A DNA stretch of 64,000 nucleotides from Nostoc sp. 106C (GCF_002154725.1 NZ_MTAW01000127.1:102488-166487); one strand, 5' to 3'; counted from the first letter of the stretch, positions 7,551 to 18,422 are shown. Notes: a model not told the origin generated them from the letters alone. Translations and numbers: made by a program.

Positions 7551-9017
7551 ATGACCCTAACCCTTTACAATACCCTCACCCGTCGCCAGGAACCCTTTGA
7601 AACAGTAGAACCGGGCAAAGTTAAGATGTATTACTGCGGCGTGACGGTATACGACTACTGTCATTTGGGTCATGCCAGAGCTTGTATTGTTTGGGATGTA
7701 GTGCGGCGATACCTTCAGTTTATCGGCTATGAAGTGCGCTACATCCAGAATTTTACCGATATTGATGACAAGATTCTGAATCGAGCGCGGCAAGAACAAT
7801 CATCAATGGAAGCTGTTGCCGATCGCTTCATTAAAGCCTATTTTGAAGATATGGGTAGGCTGGGAATCAAAGAAGCTGATGAGTATCCCCGTGCTACCCA
7901 CACGATGAATGGCATTCAACGGCTGATTCATGATTTAGAAAATAAAGGCTATGCTTATCCAGCATCGGGTGATGTTTACTATGCTGTGCGGCAGTTTTCT
8001 GAGTATGGTAAGCTTTCTGGGCGGAAGCTAGAAGATATGCAAGCGGGGAAAAGCGATCGCGTCAACTTAGAAGATCCAGAATACCAAAAGAAAAAAGACC
8101 CCTTTGACTTTGCTTTGTGGAAAGCAGCAAAACCGAATGAACCTGCTTGGGAATCACCTTGGGGTGCAGGCCGTCCGGGGTGGCATATAGAATGTTCCGC
8201 AATGGTGCGCGATCGCTTGGGCGATACCATAGACATCCACGCTGGCGGTGCTGACTTAATTTTTCCCCACCATGAAAACGAAATTGCCCAATCAGAGGCG
8301 GTGACAGGCAAACCTTTATCTCGCTACTGGCTGCACAACGGCATGGTAAAAGTCGATGGCGAGAAAATGTCCAAGTCTTTGGGTAACTTTACCACCATCC
8401 GCGATTTATTAGATCGAGGCGTGGAACCAATGGCGGTGCGGTTGTTTGTCCTGCAAGCCCAATATCGCAAGCCCATTGATTTTACCGATGAAGCGATCGC
8501 TGCTGCCACCAACGGCTGGTATACCTTAAAAGAAGGTTTGCTCTTTGGTTATCAATATGGTGAACAACTTGGTTGGGAATTAAAGGACACAGAGGCGCAG
8601 GGACATGGAGAAGAAATCTCTACCTCATACATAGAAAGTTTCAAAGAAGCCGTGAATGATGACTTTAACTTCCCTGGTGGGTTAGCAGTAATCTTTGAAT
8701 TAGCTAAGGAACTGCGCCGTGAAGGAAATATCATTGTGCATGAAGGCAAAACGGAAACACCAGCAGATGAATTACGCCAACAATGGCAAACACTTGTCAC
8801 CTTGGCTGGAGTCTTAGGTTTAGAAGCAAAGTTAGAAGATGAAACTTCTGTGAGTAATGGTTTGAGCGATGTAGAAATTGAAGATTTAATTCAACAACGC
8901 CAAGCAGCTAGGAAAGCAAAGAATTTTGCCGAAGGCGATCGCATTCGTGACGAACTACAAGCTAAAGGTATTACTCTAATTGATAGCCGGGATGGCACCC
9001 GTTGGCACCGTAATTAG
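7551..9017 (+). CDS. cysS: Cysteinyl-tRNA synthetase
   Basis: This 488-residue class I aminoacyl-tRNA synthetase charges tRNA-Cys. I chose the ATG at 7551 because the protein then starts MTLTLYNTLTRRQEPF as in the family; a TTG six codons upstream extends the frame without support. The HIGH motif is HLGHARA (about residues 38-44) and KMSKS is about 273-277. The zinc ligands are Cys28 (CGVTVYD), the Cys in WHIECS, and the His/Glu of FPHHENEIAQSE. The anticodon-binding and C-terminal domains are complete. A short hydrophilic stretch, KDTEAQGHGEEIS (about residue 345), is encoded by GACACAGAGGCGC-like repeat DNA and looks like an in-frame insertion of a dispersed repeat. Confidence 0.96.
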   Translation: MTLTLYNTLTRRQEPFETVEPGKVKMYYCGVTVYDYCHLGHARACIVWDVVRRYLQFIGYEVRYIQNFTDIDDKILNRARQEQSSMEAVADRFIKAYFEDMGRLGIKEADEYPRATHTMNGIQRLIHDLENKGYAYPASGDVYYAVRQFSEYGKLSGRKLEDMQAGKSDRVNLEDPEYQKKKDPFDFALWKAAKPNEPAWESPWGAGRPGWHIECSAMVRDRLGDTIDIHAGGADLIFPHHENEIAQSEAVTGKPLSRYWLHNGMVKVDGEKMSKSLGNFTTIRDLLDRGVEPMAVRLFVLQAQYRKPIDFTDEAIAAATNGWYTLKEGLLFGYQYGEQLGWELKDTEAQGHGEEISTSYIESFKEAVNDDFNFPGGLAVIFELAKELRREGNIIVHEGKTETPADELRQQWQTLVTLAGVLGLEAKLEDETSVSNGLSDVEIEDLIQQRQAARKAKNFAEGDRIRDELQAKGITLIDSRDGTRWHRN

Positions 9018-9079
9018 AGGTTAGGTTTTAGAAAAATATTACCTAATCCCCAATACCTAATCTTTAGTACCTAGTTATT

Positions 9080-10519
9080 ATGTTCTTGGAACTAACAAAA
9101 GCGATCGCTGATTTCAATATTCCTGCTGATTGGGTTGGTATTAGAGTTGTTAAAGAAACAGCCTCTAACCGTCATGTTCGTGATGGCTTACCGCAAGCTA
9201 ACGGCAAATACTCCACAATGGGGGCAATGTTGGAAGTTTTGGTAAATGGCTGTTTGGGTTATGCTGCTACCAATTCTCTAGATATTGCTAGCTTACAAGC
9301 TGCTGCGGAAATAGCGTATAAACAAGCACTAGTCGCCAGCGAATGGTGGATTTATCCGTTCGGTGAAACTGAGCGTCCTAAAGTTGTGGGTGAATATATA
9401 TCACCATTTTTAGAACCATTAGATGCTCTCAGTCCTGGGGAAATCAACTATTTGCTGGTTCGGATTTGCCAGACGTTGAAAGTTAGCGACAAAATTGTGC
9501 AAACCACAGCTAGCTTTACCAGCAGCGAAAAAGAGACATGGTTTGTTAGCAGTAATGGCTCCCAAGTGTACCAAAAGTTTCTTTCTTTGGGCAATCATTA
9601 CGGAGCTACTGCCCAAGATGGAGTGATCGTGCAGCAGCGTACCAACAACGGTTGGCACGCAAACTGTTACCAAGGTGGACTGGAACTATTAAAACAAGAA
9701 GGCTTATGGCATCGGGTGCAACAAGTTGGTGCGCAAGCAGTCGAACTATTGACAGCAAATGAGTGCCCGAATACACGCACTAATGTAGTGTTAGCACCAG
9801 ACCAAATGATGCTGCAAATCCATGAAAGTGTCGGACATCCCCTAGAAATTGACCGAATTTTAGGAGATGAGCGTAACTACGCTGGAGGTAGCTTTGTCAA
9901 TAAAAGTGATTTTGGCAAGCTAGTCTATGGTTCGCCATTGATGAACATTACCTTCGACCCCACCGTACCTGGTGAATTTGCCAGCTATGGCTTTGATGAT
10001 ACTGGCGCTGAAGCAACACGCGAGTATGTGATCAAAGAAGGCATACTTCAGAGGGGTTTAGGTAGTCTAGAAAGCCAAGCCAGAGCTGATGTAGCAGGTG
10101 TAGCTTGTGCCCGTGCTTCCTCTTGGAATCGCCCCGCGATCGACCGCATGGCAAACTTGAATTTAGAGCCAGGAAATGCCAGCTTTGACGAAATTATAGC
10201 CGGGATCGAACATGGTGTTTACATGGAATCTAACCGTTCTTGGTCAATAGACGATCGCCGTTATAAATTTCAGTTTGGTTGCGAGTATGCCAAATTGATT
10301 GAAAACGGTAAACTTACTAAAACCCTCCGTAACCCCAACTATCGAGCCACAACTCCAGAATTTTGGCAAAGCTTAATCAAAGTAGGTGATGCTTCTAATT
10401 GGCAAATTTACGGTACTCCTTTCTGCGGTAAAGGAGAACCAAATCAGGCAATTTGGGTAGGACATGGTTCACCAGTTTGTCTATTTGCTAACGTCGAAGT
10501 GTTTGGCGGTGGTAGTTGA
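9080..10519 (+). CDS. tldD: TldD metalloprotease-like subunit
   Basis: This 479-residue protein matches TldD, the catalytic zinc metallopeptidase half of the TldD/TldE heterodimer, which degrades unfolded peptides and in enterobacteria trims microcin B17 precursor and degrades CcdA. The active-site helix HESVGHPLEIDR (about residues 251-262) carries the HExxxH zinc motif, and the Cys-containing region near the C-terminus is also conserved. The partner gene follows 73 bp later on the same strand. The pair sits between cysS and the CRISPR array. No RiPP precursor was seen nearby, so a general peptide-degrading role is the safe reading. Confidence 0.9.
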   Translation: MFLELTKAIADFNIPADWVGIRVVKETASNRHVRDGLPQANGKYSTMGAMLEVLVNGCLGYAATNSLDIASLQAAAEIAYKQALVASEWWIYPFGETERPKVVGEYISPFLEPLDALSPGEINYLLVRICQTLKVSDKIVQTTASFTSSEKETWFVSSNGSQVYQKFLSLGNHYGATAQDGVIVQQRTNNGWHANCYQGGLELLKQEGLWHRVQQVGAQAVELLTANECPNTRTNVVLAPDQMMLQIHESVGHPLEIDRILGDERNYAGGSFVNKSDFGKLVYGSPLMNITFDPTVPGEFASYGFDDTGAEATREYVIKEGILQRGLGSLESQARADVAGVACARASSWNRPAIDRMANLNLEPGNASFDEIIAGIEHGVYMESNRSWSIDDRRYKFQFGCEYAKLIENGKLTKTLRNPNYRATTPEFWQSLIKVGDASNWQIYGTPFCGKGEPNQAIWVGHGSPVCLFANVEVFGGGS

Positions 10520-10592
10520 ATAATCAGTCATTTGTCATTGTCTACATTCCTTTGTCTGTTTATCTCCCTCATCTCCTTCATTTTTCCTGCTC

Positions 10593-11939
10593 ATGAAAAT
10601 TGACGAGTTATCTGCTTTAGAAGTCAGCTTCAATCAATTAATTGAAACTCTACTCATCAAAAAAACTGCAACTGAAGAATTCACTGTGAAACTCAGCAGT
10701 GAGCGGAGTCAATTTACTCGTTTCAATCACGCTAAGGTGCGACAAACTGGTTATGTCGCTGATGGTTGGATTGAACTGACTTTAATGGAAGATCAGCGCA
10801 GTTGTTTTCGGCAATTTCCCTTCACTGGCAATTGGAATATTGATTGGCAAATAGCATACAACTCTTTACAAGAGTTACGTGCAGAGCTTCGTTTGTTACC
10901 TATCGATCCATATCTAGTTTTGCCATCAGGAAATAATACGAGTAGAGAGGTAAATTCTGGTAAATTATTGGCAAATGAGGATGTAGTACCAACAATACTA
11001 GAGCTAGTTGCAGAATTAGATTTTACTGGGATATATGCCGGGGAAATTGTCATTAAAGCTTATGGCGATTCTCAAGGACAAAAACATTGGTTTGCCACAG
11101 ATACATTTACTTTAGACTATTCTTTATTTAAAGAATCAGGACAAGCAGTTAAAGGCACATTTGCAGGTAGCAATTGGAATCAATCTGCTTATCAAACTAG
11201 AATTAGTGAAGATAAAAAACAATTAGAACTACTTTCCCTCGCCGCTAAAGAATTACCGAGAGGAAAATATAAAACTTATTTTGCGCCTGCCGCAGTTGCC
11301 GATTTAGTAATGATGCTCTCTTGGGGGGCTGTGAGTGAAGCCGATCTCAGACAAGGGAACAGTGCACTGGCTACACTATCTCGACAAGAAAAATTTCTTT
11401 CGCCAGAGTTTAGTTTAAAAGAAAACTTTCAACTAGGATTGGTGCCGCGATTTAATGCGTGGGGAGAAATGGCAGCACCAGAGTTACCAATAATTCAAAA
11501 AGGATTTTTAGTAAATACTTTAATCAACTCTCGGACTGCTAAAGAATATCAAAAAATTGCTAACGGTGCTAATAGTTCAGAAACTTTACGCGCACCAGAA
11601 GTAAGCCCAGGAAATTTGGCATTTGAGCAGATTTTGCCAAGTTTAGATACAGGTTTATATGTATCGAACTTGCATTACTTAAATTGGAGCGATCGCCCCA
11701 CAGGTAGAATTACAGGTATGACCCGTTATGCTTGTTTTTGGGTAGAAAAAGGTGAGATTATCGCCCCCATCGAAAACTTACGTTTTGATGAAAGCCTCTA
11801 TCGCTTTTGGGGAGATAATTTAGTAGATTTTACCAATTTTCAAGAATTTATCCCCGAAGTCGGAACCTACGAAAGCCGCCAACTCGGAGGCAGTCTTGTT
11901 CCAGGAATGTTGGTAAAAGATTTTACATATACTTTATAA
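10593..11939 (+). CDS. tldE: TldE/PmbA-family partner of TldD
   Basis: This 448-residue protein belongs to the TldE/PmbA side of the TldD/TldE peptidase pair. It shares the overall fold pattern (PEVSPGNLAFEQIL, LETGLYVSxL-like strings near the C-terminus, and a Gly-rich ending) but lacks the HExxxH zinc helix of TldD, as expected for the non-catalytic partner. Some cyanobacterial members are annotated only as metallopeptidase-like. The ATG at 10593 follows a pyrimidine-rich segment without a clear ribosome-binding site. It is cotranscribed or at least co-oriented with tldD. Confidence 0.85.
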   Translation: MKIDELSALEVSFNQLIETLLIKKTATEEFTVKLSSERSQFTRFNHAKVRQTGYVADGWIELTLMEDQRSCFRQFPFTGNWNIDWQIAYNSLQELRAELRLLPIDPYLVLPSGNNTSREVNSGKLLANEDVVPTILELVAELDFTGIYAGEIVIKAYGDSQGQKHWFATDTFTLDYSLFKESGQAVKGTFAGSNWNQSAYQTRISEDKKQLELLSLAAKELPRGKYKTYFAPAAVADLVMMLSWGAVSEADLRQGNSALATLSRQEKFLSPEFSLKENFQLGLVPRFNAWGEMAAPELPIIQKGFLVNTLINSRTAKEYQKIANGANSSETLRAPEVSPGNLAFEQILPSLDTGLYVSNLHYLNWSDRPTGRITGMTRYACFWVEKGEIIAPIENLRFDESLYRFWGDNLVDFTNFQEFIPEVGTYESRQLGGSLVPGMLVKDFTYTL

Positions 11940-11951
11940 GTAACTACGGAA

Positions 11952-12056
11952 TTGCGTCAACCAGTAGGTGTTAAAGAAACGAGGTGCAAAATTTTAGCTG
12001 GATTTACTGCTGCATCAAGGTTTGAGCCTTATTGCTCAAAAAACAGGTTGACGCAA
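11952..12056. repeat. 105-bp element bounded by 11-bp inverted repeats
   Basis: TTGCGTCAACC at 11952-11962 is answered exactly by GGTTGACGCAA at 12046-12056. Inside, TTTGAGC (12021-12027) and GCTCAAA (12034-12040) form a second 7-bp hairpin. There is no open frame. It lies between tldE and the CRISPR leader. It could be a MITE-like remnant or a structured 3' end of the tldDE transcript. Confidence 0.5.
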
Positions 12057-12202
12057 ACTCTAGAATTCAGGCTGGGAAAGGATTTCAGAAAAAATATTAC
12101 CTTATCTCTTGACGATACCTAGCGCTGGAATGCTAACATGACTCCAGATCGACGCCACTGCACCTTGAAAACTAAATACAGTTTGCCTTTCAACACCGGG
12201 CC
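12057..12202 (+). promoter_or_regulatory. Probable CRISPR leader
   Basis: This gene-free 146-bp stretch directly precedes the first perfect repeat, at the end opposite the degenerate terminal repeat, which is where a leader belongs. A possible promoter is TTGACG at 12109-12114 with TAACAT at 12134-12139; its 19-base spacer is slightly long. Direction is inferred from repeat decay at the far end and from the repeat's 3' ATTGAAAC, typical of the crRNA 5' handle. Confidence 0.55.
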
Positions 12203-13605
12203 GTTGAAATACAATAAAATCCCTATCAGGGATTGAAACAATTACCTAACTATCGAAAAACAACAGTATGATGTTGAAATACAATAAAATCCCTATCAGG
12301 GATTGAAACACGGACGGGCATGGAATTGCTACGGGCGGATGCCACTGAAGAAGTTGAAATACAATAAAATCCCTATCAGGGATTGAAACATTGTGGTGGC
12401 AAGTCCTAGTTTCGTACTCATTGGTTGAAATACAATAAAATCCCTATCAGGGATTGAAACGTTGATAGGCGTAGGCGCAGATTTAAATAAGTGTAGTGTT
12501 GAAATACAATAAAATCCCTATCAGGGATTGAAACTGTTTCGTCATCCCACCAAAAATCATTCCCTTCAAGTTGAAATACAATAAAATCCCTATCAGGGAT
12601 TGAAACGCTTTTAAATTTTTTCTGACAGACATTTGGAGTGTTGAAATACAATAAAATCCCTATCAGGGATTGAAACTATGCTTATCTCCCCGGAAAGAAA
12701 CGGATAAGCCGTTGAAATACAATAAAATCCCTATCAGGGATTGAAACTACTTACTAACGGATTACCCAATTGACTTAGAAGGTTGAAATACAATAAAATC
12801 CCTATCAGGGATTGAAACTATTACGCGCAACAGTTTAATATCGATCTCCCTGTTGAAATACAATAAAATCCCTATCAGGGATTGAAACCGCAGCGCACTT
12901 AATACACTGCCCGCAATATTAGGTTGAAATACAATAAAATCCCTATCAGGGATTGAAACTCGTTTCTTCAAAATTCCGTTGAATCCGGTAACCTGTTGAA
13001 ATACAATAAAATCCCTATCAGGGATTGAAACTCTAATGCCGTAACTCTTTCTGCTGCTTTTTGTTGTTGAAATACAATAAAATCCCTATCAGGGATTGAA
13101 ACACCTTGAATTAGAGGGGAAAAATAAAACCTACAACGTTGAAATACAATAAAATCCCTATCAGGGATTGAAACAATCTTGGGCATAAAACAAATTGAAT
13201 CTCGCGTATTGTTGAAATACAATAAAATCCCTATCAGGGATTGAAACTTCGCCGCTTCTGGCGCATCCACTCTCTTTTGTTGAAATACAATAAAATCCCT
13301 ATCAGGGATTGAAACACTGAACTTCTCTAAACTGAAAGTCTGCGATGACCTGTAGTTGAAATACAATAAAATCCCTATCAGGGATTGAAACCAATTTTGT
13401 GATTATCAAAATAATACTCAATAGCGTTGAAATACAATAAAATCCCTATCAGGGATTGAAACAAGAAAATGCTTAATGTAGCAGCACCTAAACATGTTGA
13501 AATACAATAAAATCCCTATCAGGGATTGAAACCGTAGAATGCGCGTCTTGTTTCTTGCAGTTGAACATGTTGAAATACAATAAAATCCCTATCAGGGATT
13601 ACAAT
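12203..13605 (+). CRISPR. CRISPR array, 20 repeats of 37 bp and 19 spacers, no cas genes nearby
   Basis: Each repeat is 37 bp, starting GTTGAAATACAATAAA and ending AGGGATTGAAAC, with an internal palindrome AATCCCT-ATC-AGGGATT. Repeats begin at 12203, 12273, 12353, 12424, 12498, 12570, 12640, 12711, 12782, 12852, 12923, 12995, 13066, 13138, 13211, 13279, 13355, 13426, 13496 and 13569. By eye the first nineteen are identical. The last loses its final five bases (GAAAC replaced), marking the leader-distal end. Spacers are 31-43 bp, mostly 33-36. The ATTGAAAC ending and spacer size fit class 1 systems (type I or III); the exact subtype cannot be read without cas genes, and none lie within about 12 kb left or 50 kb right. 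Reverse-strand open frames inside the array are artefacts of the repeat. Confidence 0.98.
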
Positions 13606-13620
13606 AAAAGTTTGACTACA

Positions 13621-13962
13621 CTATCTATTTCTGTAAACTTCATTGATGAGAATATCTTTAACACTGAAGTAAATAATTAATATAGTTAATAAAAATTGGG
13701 CAAATTGTAAAATTGGATCTAATCGCCATCCTTGAAAAACAAAAATAAAGCCACACAGCAACATGACACTTGGTATCAAGAGTGCTTGAAGAATATAAAT
13801 AACAAAAGTTATACTATTAAGCCTGTTAGCACGTCTAAATAGCAAAAATACCATATAAATCATATACAATATACCGAAAATTATATATAGTATTCCCAGC
13901 AAGCTAGCTGTATTTAAACCAAAATTAACTTGCATAAAAATTAATGCATTTAAAATGGCCAT
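13621..13962 (-). CDS. Short Ycf66-family membrane protein
   Basis: This 113-residue protein has three to four hydrophobic helices (about residues 14-42, 48-75 and 83-102). The key evidence is the string GFIFVFQGWRLDPILQFAQFLLT (about 70-92), which is the Ycf66 signature (FQGWRLDPILQFxQxLL). Ycf66 is conserved in cyanobacteria and some plastids; its role is unknown and it is presumed to be a membrane protein of photosynthetic cells. Many members have a long hydrophilic C-terminal tail; this one stops soon after the last helix, so it is a short form. Codon use is AT-rich compared with neighbours. It is convergent with the CRISPR array, ending only about 15 bp from the last repeat. Confidence 0.75.
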   Translation of the reverse strand: MAILNALIFMQVNFGLNTASLLGILYIIFGILYMIYMVFLLFRRANRLNSITFVIYILQALLIPSVMLLCGFIFVFQGWRLDPILQFAQFLLTILIIYFSVKDILINEVYRNR

Positions 13963-14030
13963 CTTAATATTATTCCTCAGTATTTAATCACTTTATCTAT
14001 TGCTAGAGTTGGTTTTAGTTACGTTGTTTA

Positions 14031-14061
14031 GATTCCCGACTTCTTGAAGAAGTCGGGAATC
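14031..14061. terminator. 31-base near-perfect palindrome, probable terminator
   Basis: The arm GATTCCCGACTTCTT is followed by one base and then its exact reverse complement, giving a 15-bp stem, and then CTTTTAAATG. It lies in the 341-bp gap between the Ycf66 gene start and the coiled-coil gene end, so it most likely terminates the coaD/coiled-coil transcript on the reverse strand. The rest of the gap shows no gene. Confidence 0.6.
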
Positions 14062-14303
14062 TTTTAAATGTTAAACGTGAATTAAGATTACGTTTGCTTT
14101 ATTTCCAAAATGGGCTTTAAATTTGTTTTTTTAAAGAAAGGATTTTTTTAAAGTTAGGAACACAGTGAGATATCACACAGTTTATTTGCGACTAGTCATT
14201 AGCCAAAATGTTTTCTGTGTTGACATTATCTAAATTTTGAATTTTTATAAAACCCTCGTTTTATTTCATCATCTGCCTAAATAGGTAAATTTCAGAATCA
14301 AGC

Positions 14304-15930
<1,627 letters not shown>

Positions 15931-16836
15931 ATGGCACTGGATCTTTCCACTTTGCCTTTGGCATTTCAGTTTACTTCTCCAGGCCCGATTCTCTGGAGGA
16001 TAGGGCCAATAACTATTCGCTGGTATGGCTTATTAATCGCCACAGCAGTGCTAATTGGTGTCAGCCTTTCCCAGTACTTGGCAAAACGCCGTAACGTTAA
16101 CCCGGACTTACTCAGTGATTTGTCAATTTGGCTGGTGATTGGGGCAATTCCAGCAGCACGGCTATATTACGTTTTGTTTCAATGGCCAGAATATGCCCAG
16201 CACCCAGAGCGAATTATCGCTATTTGGCAAGGAGGGATTGCAATTCACGGAGCAATCCTGGGTGGTCTTGTGGCAGCCTTAATATTTGCCAAACTCAAGC
16301 AAGTTTCTTTTTGGCAGTTGGCAGATTTAGTAGCGCCTTCGCTGATTTTAGGGCAGGCGATCGGACGTTGGGGAAATTTCTTCAACTCGGAAGCTTTTGG
16401 CGACCCTACCAATTTACCTTGGAAGTTGTATATCCCAGTGGATCGCCGTCCCCCAGAGTTAGCTAATTTTGAGTACTTCCATCCCACTTTCCTCTACGAA
16501 TCTTTGTGGGATTTAATGGTGTTTGCTTTGCTAATAACGCTGTTTGTTCGGAGTCTGCAGGGCAAACCACGCTTAAAGATAGGTACGCTGTTTCTAACCT
16601 ACTTGGTAGCCTACAGCCTAGGACGCGTGTGGATTGAAGGTTTTCGTACTGATAGCCTCATGCTAGGACCGCTGAGAATGGCTCAAGTCGTGAGTTTAAT
16701 GGGAATACTTTTAGGATTAGCTGGGTTAGCTTGGCTTTACTTAGCTAAACGCCCATTGCCAGATGTTGTTTCCACCCCTAGGAGTAATGGAGCGATAGAG
16801 GGGATGAGGGAGACAGGAGAAACAAGGAAAAAATAA
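15931..16836 (+). CDS. lgt: Prolipoprotein diacylglyceryl transferase
   Basis: This 301-residue inner-membrane enzyme transfers diacylglycerol from phosphatidylglycerol to the lipobox Cys of prolipoproteins, the first step of lipoprotein maturation. About seven hydrophobic helices are visible. Family motifs include RWYGLLIA (about 31-38), HGAILGG (about 110-116) with the essential His, the Lgt signature [13 protein letters not shown] (about 145-157) and EGFRTDSL near the last helix. Length is typical; the C-terminal 25 residues are hydrophilic and variable. Two imperfect hairpins follow it before cobM. Confidence 0.95.
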   Translation: MALDLSTLPLAFQFTSPGPILWRIGPITIRWYGLLIATAVLIGVSLSQYLAKRRNVNPDLLSDLSIWLVIGAIPAARLYYVLFQWPEYAQHPERIIAIWQGGIAIHGAILGGLVAALIFAKLKQVSFWQLADLVAPSLILGQAIGRWGNFFNSEAFGDPTNLPWKLYIPVDRRPPELANFEYFHPTFLYESLWDLMVFALLITLFVRSLQGKPRLKIGTLFLTYLVAYSLGRVWIEGFRTDSLMLGPLRMAQVVSLMGILLGLAGLAWLYLAKRPLPDVVSTPRSNGAIEGMRETGETRKK

Positions 16837-16880
16837 CTAATCACCCTTGACTCCAGACCAATGACCCCAAAATAAAAAAT

Positions 16881-16902
16881 GCCCTAGAGTGTTCTCCAGG
16901 GC
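16881..16902. terminator. Hairpin between lgt and cobM
   Basis: GCCCT-a-GAG / CTC-c-AGGGC form a stem with one mismatch and a TGTT loop. It is preceded by a run of A and not followed by T, so it would work better as a terminator on the reverse strand; on the forward strand it may be a weak terminator or a leader hairpin of cobM. The rest of the 177-bp gap contains no recognisable riboswitch; a cobalamin B12 box was looked for and not found. Confidence 0.35.
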
Positions 16903-17013
16903 TTAACCAGGGTGCATCTACCATTACTCTCTACTAGGGAAATAGAGTCTATCCGGAAAGACACTGAGAATTTATCAAAAATTTTTTTTGAAGAATTGCC
17001 TTAAACGATCTTT

Positions 17014-17820
17014 ATGAGTAAATTTACTGATAAATTAAGTTCATCAAAAACTTTTACCCCAGTAGAACCAAGGGTTTACATTGTAGGAGCAGGCCCCGGA
17101 GATCCAGACTTATTAACGGTTAAAGCGCAAAAACTCCTGACTGTAGCAGATGTAATTTTATTTGCTGATTCCTTAATACCTGAACAGATTTTGAAGCTTT
17201 GTCGCTCAGACGCAGAAATTATTCGGACTGCGAATCAGACTTTAGAAGAGATTGTACCGCTGATGATAGAACGGGTGCGATCGCATAAATCTGTAGTCCG
17301 CCTCCATTCAGGCGATCCTAGTCTCTACAGCGCTATCCAAGAACAAATGCAGCTTTTAAAAGAAGCAGAAATTCCCTTTGAAGTCATTCCAGGGATCAGC
17401 GCCTTTCAAGCCGCCGCCGCGAAACTCCAAGTCGAACTAACTGTTCCTGATTTAGTGCAAACTATCATTTTGACGCGCATCAGCGGACGTACAGAAGTTC
17501 CTGCTAGAGAAGAACTAGCTACTCTTGCAGCACATCAAGCTAGCCTTTGTTTATATCTGAGTGCGCGCCATGTTGAAGAAGCACAAGCCAAGTTACTAGA
17601 ACATTATCCAGATGAGACACTAGTAGCGATTTGCTTTCGTGTAGGCTGGCCTGATGAGAAAATTCGGGTTGTTCCTCTTCCGGAAATGGCAGATTGTACC
17701 CACAAAGAACAGCTAATTCGCACCACACTTTACATTATTAGTCCAGCACTCTCGCCAGCAACAGGGCGATCTCGTCTATATCATCCCGAACATCATCATC
17801 TATTTCGGTCTAGTCATTAG
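17014..17820 (+). CDS. cobM: Precorrin-4 C11-methyltransferase
   Basis: This 268-residue S-adenosylmethionine-dependent methyltransferase acts at C-11 of precorrin-4 (or its cobalt form) in corrin-ring synthesis, leading to pseudo-cobalamin in cyanobacteria. The tetrapyrrole methylase features are VYIVGAGPGDPDLLTVKAQKLL (about 21-42), the RLHSGDPSLYSAIQEQM loop (about 95-111) and FEVIPGISAFQAAAAKL (about 120-136). The CobM/CbiF subgroup is indicated by ADVILFADSLIP and ELTVPDLVQTIILTR. Length is typical. It stands alone here, without other cob genes. Confidence 0.93.
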   Translation: MSKFTDKLSSSKTFTPVEPRVYIVGAGPGDPDLLTVKAQKLLTVADVILFADSLIPEQILKLCRSDAEIIRTANQTLEEIVPLMIERVRSHKSVVRLHSGDPSLYSAIQEQMQLLKEAEIPFEVIPGISAFQAAAAKLQVELTVPDLVQTIILTRISGRTEVPAREELATLAAHQASLCLYLSARHVEEAQAKLLEHYPDETLVAICFRVGWPDEKIRVVPLPEMADCTHKEQLIRTTLYIISPALSPATGRSRLYHPEHHHLFRSSH

Positions 17821-17911
17821 TCATTTGTCATTAGTCTTTTTTCACTCGTTGTTCTGTTTATTCCTTCTGTACCCTCTACATTCCTCTCATCTCAGTGCCA
17901 CGGGCAGTTTG

Positions 17912-17936
17912 CTCAAGTCGGGAAACCCGCCCACGC
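17912..17936. repeat. Short dispersed repeat (inverted partner at 27547-27570)
   Basis: A 24-base stretch around the core AAGTCGGGAAACCCGCCCAC is repeated exactly, in opposite orientation, at 27547-27570. In both places it is flanked by short inverted repeats and lies outside genes. Just before it, 17812-17840 carries tandem TCATT(T/A)GTC-type short repeats of a kind also seen at 10526-10540 and 33172-33204. Confidence 0.6.
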
Positions 17937-18029
17937 AACTGCCCTCCTCTGCGCCTCTGTGGTTCGATAAACTAAATAACATAATTGCCATAATCCAAGT
18001 TGACAATTTTGAATTTTGAATTATTTCCT

Positions 18030-18383
18030 ATGCCATTAATTAAAGTACAAACTTCTGTATCTGCCCCAGAAAAGGCTGAAGTTGAAGCAATGCTCAAAAG
18101 CCTATCAGCTAAGTTGGCAAAGCATTTAGGAAAACCAGAATCTTATGTAATGACAGCTTTTGAATCAGAAATTCCGATGACTTTTGCTGGTACTACAGAT
18201 CCGGTTTGCTACATTGAAATTAAAAGCATCGGCACTATGAAACCTGACCAAACTACCAGTATGAGCCAGGATTTTTGTCAACAAATTAACCAAGCTTTAG
18301 GAGTACCCAAAAATCGCATTTATATAGAGTTTGCAGATGCTAAAGGCGCGATGTGGGGCTGGAACGGTACAACATTTGGTTAG
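18030..18383 (+). CDS. MIF/tautomerase-family protein
   Basis: This 117-residue protein belongs to the macrophage-migration-inhibitory-factor/phenylpyruvate tautomerase superfamily. I chose the ATG at 18030 so that the chain starts M-PLIKVQTSV, which exposes the catalytic Pro after Met removal; the frame's upstream TTG start would bury it. Other family strings are KLAKHLGKPESYVMTAF (about 27-43), the PVCYIEIKSIG strand (about 57-67) and NRIYIEFADAKGAMWGWNGTTFG at the C-terminus. Cyanobacterial MIF homologues show weak tautomerase activity, and the physiological substrate is unknown. It stands alone between cobM and a MITE-like element. Confidence 0.88.
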   Translation: MPLIKVQTSVSAPEKAEVEAMLKSLSAKLAKHLGKPESYVMTAFESEIPMTFAGTTDPVCYIEIKSIGTMKPDQTTSMSQDFCQQINQALGVPKNRIYIEFADAKGAMWGWNGTTFG

Positions 18384-18422
18384 GGAGCATCCCAGTTTTT
18401 ATTTTGCAACCATATGATAACT

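Noticed and set aside
12418..13366. Reverse-strand open frames with repeated VSIPDRDFIVFQ peptides
   Set aside because: They are translations of the CRISPR repeat on the opposite strand; the periodic peptide follows the 37-bp repeat and not a protein family.
16837..17013. Cobalamin riboswitch before cobM
   Set aside because: No B12 box or expected long fold; only short hairpins are present.
17825..18019. 64-codon forward frame before the tautomerase
   Set aside because: Made of TCATTTGTC-type short repeats and the 24-mer repeat; nothing protein-like.
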